From Sipunculus nudus (lineage: Eukaryota; Annelida; Sipuncula; Golfingiida; Sipunculidae), in contig CM049309.1 of the NCBI GenBank assembly GCA_026874595.1, positions 1,836,076 through 1,900,075 on the forward strand: a stretch of DNA of 64,000 nt, in the 5' to 3' direction. The position numbers were made by a program, and so were the translations under genes. Below, in pieces: positions 32,825-45,182 of the stretch. The notes beneath the pieces are model-generated. The model was not told where the DNA came from. It saw nothing but the letters and a program-made list of their open reading frames with translations, and did no database searches. Numbering within the stretch: position 1 is the stretch's first letter; every line of letters starts with the position of its first letter.

Positions 32825-35443
32825 AAGTAGAACGTGCTTCAGTCGTTGGGCTGTCGTAAGAAAAGTCCAACGATTTGCAGGGCCTCAGATAACCGAATAA
32901 TTGTACAAAATTAGTTGGCTTTTTGTAACACAGTCGTAGGGCATCGTACAACAGACCTACAAGATTGACATAAAGAAAAAATACACATTGTGCTGGAAAT
33001 ATTTTGACGAATACAGTTGCTCTTTCCTTGGAATGTATAAAGAGTTTCCACTCTTGAACTCTTGAATATAAGAAATTTCATGATTTTTAAACATCTGAAA
33101 TGCCCTTTTCCATGAAACCCCATACTCCCAAACAGTCTCGTTAAAATACAACGTTTACACTATCTTGTATATATTGCGTTACAACAGTACTTCAATTTCT
33201 GTGTCTTTTGATTTACCGCTGGTTATAGAAATTAATGTTATTATGACCTGCATAATCCTTTACGTAACGTGAATAACCTCAATCTTTTACCTAGACTTAT
33301 GTAGGAGTTATTTTATCTTTAAGATCGCATTTCAAATATAATCTATTTCAAATAAATCTCGCCTGGTCGCTATTCGACACTATCAATATACGTATCAAGC
33401 ATCAGTGTTACGTTTTAGAGTTCAAAACTGGAATAAATATATATTTGTTATAAATTGTTGTATGTTTTTACCAATCATTTCAATTTATTATATCATATAT
33501 ATATGTCAATGATATATTTATTCAAATAACAAATAATTAAAAGTTCTTAAAAAAACAAGTAAAGTACAGAAACATAATCACAAATTCTATAATGAAATTG
33601 ATGTAGCCTTGAATTAAAGCATGCTTTTAACTTTGAGGAAATTGTAATACAACAAAAAGGTAACAGTATATCCAAACATTGGATTTTTTTATCTGTAAAC
33701 ATTTAATGTGCCCTGCCAACTCGTATATAAATTACGCGTTTTTGAGTAAAGACTGAAGTATAAGTACCTTGCTTGCCGCAGTAGCATGCATGTCATTGAG
33801 CTTTGTTTAGGTGTGGCTGCTGTCATATGCAATAACAAGAGGTAGTATTGTAGAAATGACAAGATATTTATATGCGTTGAGACATGAATAACACTCACCA
33901 ATGAAGTTATTTCACTCATGAGTTTGAACTTCATTTAATTATAAATCGTGTTTACATGAAAAATAAAGTTACCGCATTTAATGTGTATCCTGCTGAGTAT
34001 TCTTTTTTTCTAATTACAACTTATTCTTTTCTGTGCACTTCATAATGAAATATACTTGATTGAAGTTAAAGCGATCTGTTGATTTACATAAGCAAAGAGA
34101 TGATTGCTCTTGAATGTGTGGCGAAGGAACTCCCCATTGGACTCTGTTTAATATTGATTTTTTATGGTTAACAAAGGTATTGATAACTATGTTTAAAAAG
34201 GGTAAAAATGTAATTTCATGAAACGTTGTTGCTTGGTTCTGGATATGAACCTGGTGTCCTTGGTCTAGTGGCTCTGGGGACCAGTGTAACATGCACTCTG
34301 CCACTTAGGCTTGTGTTTATAAAGGTTGTTTTACACTGAAATGAGGTTTACATAAGAGGTTAATGTGTTCTTTAATTGCATATGACACTGATGTCACTTC
34401 CCGTTTCCACCAGTGAGCAAAAATTGTACCATATGGTGCAGTTGTTATGTCTTCAGGCCACACAGAGTTTCCAAATGGGATTTGTTTGTGATGACGGTTC
34501 AATGCACCAAGCAATCTCTGTGTTGATCTCCGTGATAATAAAAAAAATTGAATCTAACATTAGTCACTTTATAATATGCACCTTCTCTGGTTATCACTGT
34601 CTTTGACACACCTGCTGGTTGTTTCAGGGAATATCATGTACTCATTGCACATTGTCAATAGACGTTTATTTGACCCTCATTGTCGACAGCACAGACGCAC
34701 TTACAGCCATATCAAAAATACCAAGTGGGATATGGGATTTCAGTTTTACACTGGCTGACCTTTGACCTGTGTTAGGAAAAAATCGTAAAACAGGTCTCTG
34801 CCCTTGACATAAAAACTGTGACCAAGTGCATGAACAGTAAACATGCCTGGTACTGGGTTTATGTCAAATGTCATTGATACCTATAACCGTCTCTCCAGGC
34901 CGTAGTACAAGTAAAAAAAAAGTATGACTAAAATGGGGGCGTGAAACACAGTGCATCCCGAACATGTGTACCAGAAGAAATGGCGCGACTCAGACGGGCT
35001 TTTCAGATATGCGAGGTGCTGCTACCTGTCGTTATCATTGTACCTTAATGTGCTGCCACTGTGTCCTGCACGTCCGTGCCGTTTCGTGGGTCAAGCAGAC
35101 TTATTCCAACTGTCATCCCATTACATTTTTATATATCACATCTGACAAAATTTCAATTCTTATGGTGATGACTTTTGTCAAATGCACTAAAGCTTAGGCG
35201 TAAGACAGACAAATGTAGTGATTTTATTAAAGGTATCACTCTCCTTTGTATGAACAATAAACGAAATATGAAAAGTCAGATTTGGGAAATTGTGACATAT
35301 CATGAACGGCCTGGAATTAAAATCCATCCCACCGAGAGGCGCCCATCTTGTTTTTGGCGAAATTTATTTACAATTTATTTTAATAAATTATCTGTCAGTA
35401 AATCAACCAAGTACTCTGGCAATCATAATTAAGAAACCACCAC
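32825..35443. other. No gene recognised
   Basis: AT-rich DNA. Overlapping short frames on both strands at 34317-34606 and a plus-strand frame at 34956-35145 after an AG are open but match no family. They are not called as exons. Confidence 0.4.
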
Positions 35444-35579
35444 CAATAACATAGAGTGTAACTTAATTTTATAGAAGGTTTATAAAACAATAACATGGAG
35501 TGTAACATAATTTTATAGAAGGTTTATGATACAATAACATGGAGTGTAACTTAATTTTATAGAAGGTTTATAATACAAT
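35444..35579. repeat. 44-bp tandem repeat, about three copies
   Basis: Copies start at 35444, 35488 and 35532 (caataacat followed by ggagtgtaac), giving an exact 44-bp period with a few substitutions. It is AT-rich and non-coding. Confidence 0.9.
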
Positions 35580-35650
35580 ATTTTCCTCCGAATATTCACT
35601 GAAGGATATTTTAAGTATTGATATGTATCATGTTAATTCAATATTTATTG

Positions 35651-35696
35651 TTTTTTTTTTTTTTGTTTTTTTTTTTTTTTTTTTTTGTTGTTGTTG
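35651..35696. repeat. Interrupted poly(T) tract
   Basis: A run of T broken by a few G, ending in (TTG)n. It could be the reverse complement of a retroposed poly(A) tail, but no attached element was identified. Confidence 0.85.
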
Positions 35697-35699
35697 ATC

Positions 35700-38264
35700 A
35701 TAGGCTGAAGCACTGATTTATACTATTTAATTTTAAATATTTCCTACAGCTGCCGGCTAAACTGTGAAGCTACGCAGAACGAGCATTCAGGAGCCACACC
35801 TCAGCCTGGCAAATGAAGATGCAATGGTCACATCGATTTGAACATCTTTATAACAATTTAGCGTTTTCATATGGCTCACACTCCATATCTTTCACATCAA
35901 CCATTCAACAGTGTTCTAACCTTGTCGTTTATAAACAAATAAATATAATAAATGTCAAATCGCTATATTTAGTTTAATTCGACTGCATTTTTTGTTTCGA
36001 GACAATGCAGCTTTATGTTTACTCTAAGGAAAAGGGGTTCTGGATGGTTCTTTAAAGAACCGTTATTATGAAGCATTGAAGCGTCGACGGATCAACCTTT
36101 TGCTCTCACGGTGTTCTGACATGTGGGTATAATATTAATAGCCTTAAAGATTTTGTCCACAAATCAGACCTGTATCTCTAATTTATCCGATTTTGCTCAG
36201 ACCAAAGGAATCTAAGGAAGTAGAATACAAAAAAAAATGTTTTTAAGACTGACAAACTCAGGGCAGGACCGGCTGCCCATCGACTAATCCACATAAATTT
36301 CAAATTTACTGCCAGCCTCACAAATCTTAATCCATTTTAAAACGATTTGACCTATCTATGAACTCTATTTGACCTTAATCGCATATTCATTCAATGAATA
36401 ATCATGAGCAGAGCAGTTGCGAGCAAATAAACAAGTTACCGTTGGCAATGTAAATAGTCTATCAGAGTCTAACGGCATTTCTTTTGTTATTGTAACTATG
36501 ATCTGTCTCCATGGCTTTATACTTGTTTTGTCTTATATCTTTTTCGGTCCATCTTTGTTCAATTTATGTGGTTGCATGTGTGTAATATATGTTTTTTTTA
36601 ATAATAATTAAAATGCATCCTTAAAAACGTTTTAAAGATGAAGATTGAAGATTAAAAATGTAAAAAGACCTGAAAAGTATGTAAAATCAAAAGTTGGCCT
36701 TCTTGAAAAAAAATTATACTGAAGAGTGGCAACACGTATAATTATGATATGGCAGCCTCCGTGGATGATGGGATGTTCGGACGGATTTTTACCTGTTCAT
36801 ATTCTTTTTATAAATTTGTTAATTAGAGCAACTGTTCTTTCAGCAAGCAAATGCTTAGAGCAAAGCTGATCGAGAAAACACTGCTCCCGAAATGGCATAC
36901 ACCTGAAAAAGAAAAAAAAAATAAATGAAAAAAATCCGTATTTAAAAAAAAAAAATCCATTAAATTAGAAAAATTTCAATTATGATCAGCGTATGTAGAT
37001 ATATAAAGAATGCTTAACATGCAGCTGATATACGAATTGATTATGAGACTTTAAAACAATAAGATTCACATTTAACACTCGTGTGAAAAATAAGGAAGGC
37101 AGTTATTGTTTGATTATTTAAATATACCTGCAAGATAAATTTATAAATATTAATGTTACATAAATATAATAATATATTTTGCGGCCTACGCAATAACAAT
37201 AGTGGACCTTACGAAATTATATTCATTAATATATAATTACGGCAAAACAAAACGTTTAAAAGACGAAGCCTTTAAATGGTTGTAGGATTGTATAAGTGAT
37301 GACAAATAAAATTTACATAGTTTTTCTTGACATTATCTATACATAACTCAGTAAACAGGCTGCTTTTAGGATAGACTCAATCCCTAGTCCTTTATCTGTA
37401 TATATATACCATGGGTCGAAGAGGCAAAGCGAAAGACAGAAATAGATGATGAAACCAGACTATTTATAGCAATGCAGATTTTGTTATCAAATCAAACTGG
37501 AAAGAGGTTAATGTTTCTCATCGGAAAAATGGAAGACTCTCTCCCGCTTTCAGGGTGTACATGTAAAGTTTAGGCGTGAGTTATACTGAAAACTGATTTG
37601 GCCAAAAGGGACAGGGCAACAATTTCTAGCTCTTACGATTGTGATTTTGCCCAGCCAACAACGGACAGGAGAAAGAGCCATCCCTATAGATCATGTGATG
37701 ATTTCAGTCAAATGAGCTAATAAAACCAAGGAGAATTATTAAACATACCAAGTTTTTAGTTTTAGCAATCTTCTTTCACCCCAATCTTACTCCAACTGAG
37801 AAAGCTATCCATAATCAGTTGCTCAGAAAATTACACAACTGCTTTTTAGCTGTCTCAAAAAATACAAATAAAAAAATGCGGAAAACAACTTTATCATGAC
37901 CCTGAAGAAAAGGGTCAAGGTCACTGTTTTATACGAATTTGTCCGCGACCATAGCTTAAACAATTACGACAAACGAAAGGATACTCATAGGTTGCATACT
38001 ATATCAGACACATCTATCAACAGTTTTCGGGTTAATAATATACACAGAGATAAATTTGGAACTGCAGCCGAGTATCTACATTAGCAAGACAAAGTAAGAT
38101 TATTCAAAGTGGTAAAGTGAGCGCAACAGAGGTGACCTCTGGTGAAAAACAATTTCAGTATGTTTACAAGAATGATTACCAGAAGTTGATTCTGTAGAGG
38201 ATTTACTACTCACACCAGAGTCAGTTGTTACTGTAATATACCAACCAAATTTCATTTATTTAAT
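35700..38264. other. No gene seen; one dispersed-repeat fragment
   Basis: AT-rich non-coding DNA. At about 37640-37724 the words ccctatagatcatgtgatga and tcagtcaaatgagctaa match the terminal part of the repeat at 15080-15115 in diverged form. At 37895-37925 a tgaccctgaag...gggtcaaggtca segment resembles other repeats with AGGTCA half-sites. Confidence 0.45.
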
Positions 38265-38523
38265 ATCCAGATATTGAGATATTCTTAATAAAGGGATATT
38301 CGGGATATTATGATATTCCGAATATTGAGATAGTCTCGATATTGGGATGTATGGGATATTGAGATATTCTTATATTCTGATATTTGGAATTCCGTATGTT
38401 GGATATTCCAGGTATTTGGATATAATGGATATTAAGATTTTGAAGATATTGTGATATTTCGGATATTGGGATTATTTGGATATTACGGATATTGGGATAT
38501 TCTGGATATTGAGATATGTCAGG
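38265..38523. repeat. Degenerate GATATT-rich tandem tract
   Basis: About 260 bp of loosely tandem gatatt words, with a spacing often near nine bases (gatattggg, gatattcgg and the like). A minus-strand open frame across it repeats an I-S-Q-Y-P/N-I-R-N pattern and is an artefact of the nine-base spacing. It directly abuts the TIR element that starts at 38526. Confidence 0.9.
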
Positions 38524-38525
38524 TA

Positions 38526-39188
38526 CAGTCGAGCCCACTTTGTCATATCGGTTAATAGAAAATTCCGTTTATTGTAACATAAATCTGAAATCCCAAACCA
38601 TTTCCAATATTAACAACGGTAAATATGACCGTTTAATTTCATGGAATATTGTCATAATCCCGTTTATTGTCATGATTGGAACCCTTGGCAGTGATACCAG
38701 TTCGCAGTTAATATCATATCAAACGCCGACAAGGAGATCAACGAGGCCAAGAGCCTGTTATCGGTCAGGTGTATCTCCCACTTATGTGCGGCAGGCAAGT
38801 GCACTGATGCATGCGGAAAGATTTATCTGGTTAAATAATTTGCCTACGCATATAACCAGACATTTGACCTCATGACCAAAATGTACGTCTTTTTCTGTTG
38901 GCAAGTCGGATTGTTGTCAGTTATAATGGTATGCGGCACAAAATACCAGGAAATAAATTGTCAGATGCGAATAAACGTACTTTGGTATGCCGTTGTACAA
39001 TGAAAAAAAATATTCATAAACGTTCCTGTTTCCTTTTTATTGACCATTTATTTAATAACATTGGAGACATAACGTTTCTTCTAAAACTATTAATGAAAAT
39101 TGATTTTGAAGCCCGCATAATGTTACGTCCCTGTTAATATCATGATTTATGCATGTTCCACCGACATGACAATAAGCGGGCTTGACTG
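38526..39188. mobile_element. 663-bp pogo/Tigger-like TIR element without transposase
   Basis: The left end cagtcgagcccactttgtca and the right end (reverse complement) cagtcaagcccgcttattgt form imperfect terminal inverted repeats of at least 30 bp. TA dinucleotides flank both sides (38524-38525, 39189-39190), as expected for the Tc1/mariner superfamily, and the CAGTC-rAgCCCgCTTaT terminus is typical of pogo/Tigger elements. The inner sequence shows no DDE transposase, so this is a non-autonomous derivative. Confidence 0.85.
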
Positions 39189-39366
39189 TATTGGTATATT
39201 CCGGGTAGGGGTGTGCTGAAAGTCGTTTTCCAGAACTCGTGCCCGAGTTATTCTGTCACCAACATATGGAGACCGGCTCCAGGACTGCGCTGAAGGTATC
39301 GTCATTCTATACCACACCGGTACGCTGAAATGGACCCTACTGCCGAAAAATTCCCATTCCACTCCT

Positions 39367-41597
39367 TATAGACCTATTTCGAGCCAAAGCGAGGCTCCTC
39401 TGACGTAGCTCATTAATATTCAGTGGAGGCAGAAAGCTTGGGAAGCCCCTTGCCTCCAGCCTTTGCTTGTTAGCACTCCAGCACTCCAGCAAGCACCTAG
39501 GTGTTTCAATACTACAATAAAATCATGTTATCCAGCTGTTGTGTAGTTGGATGCACATCAAAGCACTGGACAAATCAAAGGGCGTCACACTACTCAGGAT
39601 TCCAAAAGGCCCTAATAGTCCTGGGACCGATTTCCATAAGGATCCTATAATTTCCAAGTTTGCTGCACCCCCCCCCCCCCCCGCCATTATTAGGTTTGAT
39701 GCTATTTTTCGTTGAAGAATTAATAGATATGATATTTCAAACATTACCCCGGGAAAAGTGTCCACAAAGGCCTGAAATTGACAATTTTAAAAACTAATTT
39801 TGGTACAGATATTTAAAAAAAAATAGGCCTATAATGGGTTAATGACCATGGTTCACCCTTGGAAAGTTATCTTGTGAAATGTATATAGTGTTAAACTCAA
39901 TCAGAGCTACCCTTTCTACCTAAATTTGATAGGCTGAATCCGATAAAAAATAATTGCGTAACTCTCTTACAAAATTTTCACCATCAAACTTTAATATAAA
40001 AATGCATTTTAAACCTTAATTTTGGGTAGGCCTATAAACATGCAAACTATCCTAATCATCAATTCGATCTGCTTAGTCCAGTAAAACAGTCAATTCATTT
40101 ACAAGTCTTGTTTTAAATTTAAAAATTCACGTTTGAAGATAGTTTATTGAATAAAATAAATATTGAATAATATTTAGATTTTGAGTATTAAGTCAGTTTT
40201 TGAACTGAAGCACAGCAGAATTTTGACGGGAATGTTCCAGTGAAACAGCATGGGGGTATTCATTTTATTTTTCTAAATTTGTTTAAAATCTGGTTTAACT
40301 GAAATATTTTACTTAAATCTTGAATTTTAATTCATTTTTTTTAAATATTACAATTTTGAATACATTTATATACATTACCTTCATGTTTTAAAGTCAGTAG
40401 CATAGTAATACTTTTCCACTGAAACGGCACGGGCAAGTTTTAATGTAATATTGCGAAAAAGGGTGACAAAATAGGACCTAATATAACAAAATTAACACAA
40501 TTTCATGGACAAAATCCAAAGAAATTGTGTCAAAATATTTCGAATCTATAACTTAAAACATATAGTGCGTTGAAATCTGAAATATGCATATGTTGGATGA
40601 ACACATCCTTATTAAATTTAAAACCAGCAGGACTGCAAAGAGATTTATTTTAAAATAAATATTATTAACGGACCTCTATAGTTGAGTATTTTTAAATACT
40701 TTTCAATGAAATGCTTGTTAATTGTCTTGCTTAACTTACATATTTACATTATTTCAATCTTCAATTTTTGTTGAAAAGTTTTAAAATGTTTATATTTAAT
40801 GTATACTATGGCATCTTGTTTTAATTTTGTGTTGTGCACAGGACAGCAAAGTCTTGGGAGTGATTATTGCATTGAAACATAATTTTATTTGTATTATTCA
40901 TTTTCATAATAATTTGTTTGTCAAATTTAAAATCTCAAATTTCGAATTTATTAATAAAAGCGGCCATGAAGTAAGCATTTAGAACAGAACCTGATTTTGC
41001 ATAAAATTCAGGCCTTAGGCTTTGTGTAAAAAAAAACTGCCGAAGCTACCAAAGCAGCACAAGGTGGGCCTTGAACATAGTTGCCCTATCAGACATGCGT
41101 TGGCTGGGAAGTATACATCTGCCTTTAGGTAGCAGCAATTACCATACTCAAATTACAGCACCTTCTTTGCATGACCACACACAAAGTAATTGTATGAGGG
41201 CAGTGCCTTGTATGACTTCATTGGAAACCTTGATAAAAGGCCAGTGCTCTTAATCCACAAAGTATTAATAGATGTCAGGGTACAGCTCGGGCCAGCATCT
41301 GGGATTGTCTGACCACACATAACCCTCAATAGCATATATGGATCAGGCAGCACTGTACCATCATCTGTGGTCAGTTTGCTCATATACACCTGCTGGTGTT
41401 AATTGTTGGGCATATGAGATGCCTTGTAAACTTAAGTTGAGTTTGATTGTGAACATTTTGAAGGAAGCGTGAAGGCAGCCATTGTCCTACTCATTGGAGT
41501 GACCAGTGCTGGGCAGTGTTTTGCCTCCAGCAGGAAACCCAGTGCATATCAATGAGGTCAGGTCATATTACAATGAGCGCGCGGAAATAGGTCTATA
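39367..41597 (+). mobile_element. 2.2-kb TIR element, possibly P-element-like
   Basis: A perfect 14-bp inverted repeat, tatagacctatttc, lies at 39367-39380 and reverse-complemented at 41584-41597. Imperfect subterminal similarity continues inwards (ctcattaatattcagtgg on the left against ctcattgatatgcactgg read from the right, then gcctcc words). A broken THAP-domain start lies just inside the left end. The centre (39780-41040) is AT-rich and non-coding, with loosely repeated cagtgaaac/cactgaaac modules at about 40240, 40419 and 40873. No target duplication was identified. Confidence 0.6.
39525..39612 (+). pseudogene. THAP zinc-finger start, frameshifted
   Basis: The ATG at 39525 begins MLSSCCVVGCTSKH, the C-X(2-4)-C beginning of a THAP domain, the DNA-binding module of P-element transposases and THAP proteins. 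A frame change is needed before the expected LLRIPKGP segment (about 39590-39612), which is the conserved F/L-x-x-I/F-P region. No later THAP histidine, AVPTIF box or transposase core could be read. It is therefore a remnant, and its membership in a P-like element is inferred from the surrounding inverted repeats. Confidence 0.6.
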
Positions 41598-42587
41598 GTG
41601 CTGGCTGACGTCATAACTCCTCATTATCCAACGGCCAATCATTACTCCAAATAACGCCGATCGTCAATCACTGCGCGACAACTTAACTACCCTGAAATTA
41701 ACTTATAACGAGACACGTGTGTCCATTGACCAACTATCTCACGCTATTATCTTTACATGACACTCCATATTAATGCACAATAAATTATCAGAACTATCAT
41801 GCATCTGGCTATCATTCCTACCAGAATATGCTACACTATACCTAAGTCACAGCTCTGTGGTGACACTGGCACAATAAAATACCTTCACATGTGTGACCAC
41901 CGTAAATGTAAAAGCATGATACCTTCTGACGCACAAGAGACACTTGGGTCAAACTAGAAAAATACTTTAAAACCCCTTTGTGTGCGTTCTTTTAATTAAA
42001 ATGTTTCCATTCAGGTTGTCGTAGAAACAAGGTACACCCTTTTCATATTTGTGATAAACCAATTTTCTAAATAGCCTACCCTAAATAATTTTTAATTTTT
42101 TTTTTTAAATATTAAAACGATTATTATTATTTTTCATAAGTAACTTTACTGAAATTTTCATTCAATAAATTGTTGACTAAAAACGTTTCGGGTAGATAGA
42201 ATCATTATAGAGGAAAAACAAACAAAAATTGTAGATATTGTCGTGAAGTTTAATATTTGTCCCTTAAAAATTATTGTTACTGGGAGCTTAAAATAGTGTA
42301 CCTTTTAAATGTTTTTGTTAATTACAATATCATATAAAATTAGAATATTTTAAAAAATGTACCCTACCAGAAAGACTAGTGTATCAGGTTTAAAATAATG
42401 TATTACTTTATGGGGTATGTTATGAATATAAATCACTTTTGGATTGAATTTATATATAGGAGTTTCAAACAGTAATGATACCTTAAGAATTATATGAATT
42501 CACAAATGTATGATTTTTTTCCATTTTTTTTTACCCTTCGCTAAATAAAATGGGCATGGACAGTGAATAAAATACGGAAAACAATAC
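41598..42587. other. No gene seen
   Basis: AT-rich DNA with one tgacgtca word near 41606. It presumably lies downstream of, or in an intron of, the minus-strand Reeler gene. Confidence 0.4.
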
Positions 42588-42661
42588 CTGGGTTCTTATA
42601 CGTAAGCACTGACGATTCTAAACCCATCCAGAATGTGTCGAACTCCTGTAGCACGGTGGCT
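42588..42661 (-). CDS. Reeler-domain protein, downstream exon (partial gene)
   Basis: A good acceptor (minus strand, gttatttcttacag) leads into an exon reading ATVLQEFDTFWMGLESSVL, the C-terminal strand region of a Reeler domain, where a conserved aromatic pair follows the FRATV segment. Its first base completes the AG left by the donor of the exon at 43114, restoring an arginine codon, so the two exons are in phase. The 3' end is uncertain: donors are possible at 42588 (CAG|gtattg) or 42602 (AC|gtataa). Following exons lie further left or are undetected. Confidence 0.7.
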
Positions 42662-42951
42662 CTGTAAGAAATAACATCAGCGCAATGTGTTATGTTCTTG
42701 TCCCGCGAACTGTCGTTATGAGAATGCTTTATAATCAATGTGGTCAAAGAAATTAACATTTTAATTAAATAATAACGAATTAGGAGATTAGATTAATTGC
42801 ACTTTATGCAATTTTTTTCATTTTTTGGGGGGATTATTTCTATTCAATATTCACATTTTCATGATTTTTTTTCTCAATCCTTTGATTACATTTTAATTCG
42901 ATGCTGAGGCCCTGAAGCAAAAGCTTAAGTGAAAACACGTTAAAAGAAACA

Positions 42952-42954
42952 ATA

Positions 42955-43015
<61 letters not shown>

Positions 43016-43027
43016 AAACACACACAA

Positions 43028-43084
<57 letters not shown>
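42952..43084. repeat. Compound (TA)n-(CA)n-(TA)n microsatellite
   Basis: Two long TA tracts (about 42952-43013 and 43037-43084) flank a short CA-rich segment. It lies in the intron between the two Reeler exons, close to the donor of the upstream exon, and could form a cruciform. Confidence 0.95.
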
Positions 43085-43089
<5 letters not shown>

Positions 43090-43113
43090 GTCGTTACTTT
43101 AACAGCAACTTAC

Positions 43114-43327
43114 CTAAATTTGACTGGGCCTACGTCATTTGTTGGTGGGTACCATCTGGCAACGAGGTTCGTTTTGGAGGTCTGTGACGTGTGGGTCCAT
43201 GTGTCGTCTGCTGCAGAACACCTGGTGGTCTTGGTACCCGACGGGGTGTCAAAGAATTGCCCGACAGTGGCGCCTCTGCTGTCTCGTGCCTGCACCATGA
43301 AACCTTTAAACACCCCTGATATAGTCA
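43114..43327 (-). CDS. Reeler-domain protein (FRRS1-like / defence-protein-like), internal exon
   Basis: The 214-bp exon is bounded by acceptor ttattttatttacag and donor AG|gtaagt on the minus strand. It reads GVFKGFMVQARD, then TKTTRCSAADDTWTHTSQ and ARWYPPTNDVGPVKF, which follows the conserved layout of the Reeler domain: FKGFMIQAR strand, a cysteine after a polar loop, the HTS..K strand, and a W.P/AP.. turn before V.FRA. Reeler domains occur at the N terminus of ferric-chelate-reductase-like (FRRS1) membrane proteins and of small secreted invertebrate defence proteins; which applies here cannot be decided. The N-terminal Reeler part (the PxG...C.x.M start) was not found within 1.5 kb upstream. 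Confidence 0.85.
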
Positions 43328-44804
43328 CTGTAAATAAAATAATTTTATACTAACAATGGGGACATCATGCATTTTCAGTAGGTCCGAATGATCAATCTTA
43401 CAGTACTCAAGTTGCTTCTATAATTAACGAACTGTCCTTGGCCAATGGGGAAGAGATCTTCAACTAATACTTATAAAATGAAGTTTGGTCCAGCTTTTGT
43501 CCTTAATGTTGTCTGATACCGCATTGCGTATAACACTGTCCCTTATCTTATTTTAAAGGATATTGTTCCGGCAGATATAAGAACCTCGGTGATTTAAGAA
43601 AAAAATATTCTTTATGTACAGTGCATTTTGAGTGATGTTTGTATTGATTCTAAATTTCGGCCAAAGTCGGAATTCCTTCCTGGTCGCCAGGTTACTTAAT
43701 TATCTGTACCGACGTTTTTATTAATTTACAATGCACACATTTCTGTCAGTAACATTTTTGCGTGTTCATAAAAAAATAAAATCAGTGTGTAATCGCTGTA
43801 AAAAATAGTTCCAATAATTAAAAAAAATGTTTCAGTGGGCACAAATTCCGCTTGGAGCCATTATTTTGCCTGAACCTTCTGCTTTAGGCACTAGAGGGCG
43901 CTGTTCTAGGGAGCATGCAGTAAACCAATCCACCAAACAATCAGAAAATGTGCACTTGGATCATTATGTTTTATGACCTTATTTGAACAAGGAAACAAGT
44001 GAGTTGTCGTAGTTAACGATTTGTTTGCTAGAACATTGGTTATTCTTGTTGTCAAAGGAGGTACAGCTAGTAATTCCTCGGATTTCTGGAATGTAGAAAT
44101 GCACCTTCAGGCACCTGAAGAAAGCAAAGAGTATCCGGTAATATCCGTATTCATAGAGGGCTACTCTGTCCTTACGTTTTGGGCGTTTTCATGCCTTAGG
44201 AGCGTCACACACAAAATGTTAAATAAAATATATCACCCCATTATTTCTGCGCATTTCCTTAATGTTTTTATTTTTCCCATTTGACACTTAATAATCTGAA
44301 AATTATTTTTTCTCCAGTAGAATGACGGGAACTTAGGAAACTTATAAATTTGAAGTTGAACATAGGATTTTGCAAGGTAATTACTCACATTTCTATAAAG
44401 CAACCTGACAGTGTCTCTAAGGTTATAAAAGGAAGTGACCTTTGGGTTATGACGCTTAGATGATAAATATTTGACTATTTGAAATGCAAAATGTTGTACA
44501 ATGTGTTGTTTCAACAAACTGTTTAAGTTGCATTCCATTCGGTCTTCGTGACAACAAAGAGTGCTACAATCTTTAGATTGATCACACAAAGAAAGCTAAA
44601 TTCCTTAATGAAAGGAATGAAGGTTCGATCTATTGAACTAAACCCTGGAGAACAAAACTGGTCCTTCACCAATTAAGAGGTCAATGAGGTCAGCGAGGTA
44701 ATGTTTTAACCGCTCTGTCTGTATATTTACCTCCTTGTAGGATCTAGGATTATGGAAGATATTTGTAGTTGCCACACCAAGCCAAGAGCATAAAGATCCA
44801 AAAA
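43328..44804. other. Presumed upstream intron of the Reeler gene
   Basis: AT-rich sequence with no further Reeler exon recognised. A plus-strand frame at about 44069-44140, bounded by an AG and a gtaata, is open but matches nothing and is not called. Confidence 0.4.
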
Positions 44805-44894
44805 TTATTCCCAGGTTAGCTGTAGAACACCCAGCACATGGGTTAAGAGAAGTCGGACGAGCCAGCAGAGCAACGTCAACCACGCCCATTTCAT
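44805..44894 (-). CDS. Possible signal-peptide exon upstream of the Reeler exons
   Basis: From an ATG at 44894 the minus strand reads MKWAWLTLLCWLVRLLL, a plausible secretory signal, then stops at 44805 unless spliced. It is on the same strand as the Reeler exons and about 1.5 kb upstream, where a first exon would be expected. The possible donors (for example GG|gtgttc) are poor and the usual PxG..C.xM Reeler start does not follow. It may be chance. Confidence 0.22.
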   Translation of the reverse strand: MKWAWLTLLCWLVRLLLTHVLGVLQLTWE

Positions 44895-45106
44895 GATGAA
44901 GCTCTGCGCACCCCAGTCACCAGCATGCAGACAGTTTAACAGTAGTCTAAAAACTTTATTTGAATGGAAACAGATCGATATTCCCCATCTTTGCTTAATT
45001 TTACTTTTTCTTTCTTTTTTTATCTTTCCTTTTTCTTCTCTTTCTTTATTCCTTTCTTTCATAACATCATGAATCCTTCACTTAATACATGACTTATTGA
45101 CTTCAG

Positions 45107-45182
45107 GACAGACTGACTACGTAATGACAGACTGACTACGTAATGACAGACTGACTACGTAATGACAGACTGACTAAGTAAT
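45107..45182. repeat. Four tandem copies of a 19-bp unit
   Basis: The unit gacagactgactacgtaat is repeated four times. The fourth copy has one substitution (aagtaat). It lies about 90 bp before the large 47-bp satellite but is unrelated in sequence. Confidence 0.92.

Noticed and set aside
34956-35145. 64-codon plus-strand frame following an AG
   Set aside because: A second overlapping frame is also open, the acceptor lacks a pyrimidine tract, and no family resemblance was seen.
38308-38538. 76-codon minus-strand frame with repeated I-S-Q-Y-P words
   Set aside because: It is produced by the nine-base spacing of GATATT words and does not resemble a protein.
44069-44140. Short plus-strand exon-like frame between an AG and gtaata
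   Set aside because: Too short to judge, on the opposite strand from the Reeler gene, and without a recognisable domain.
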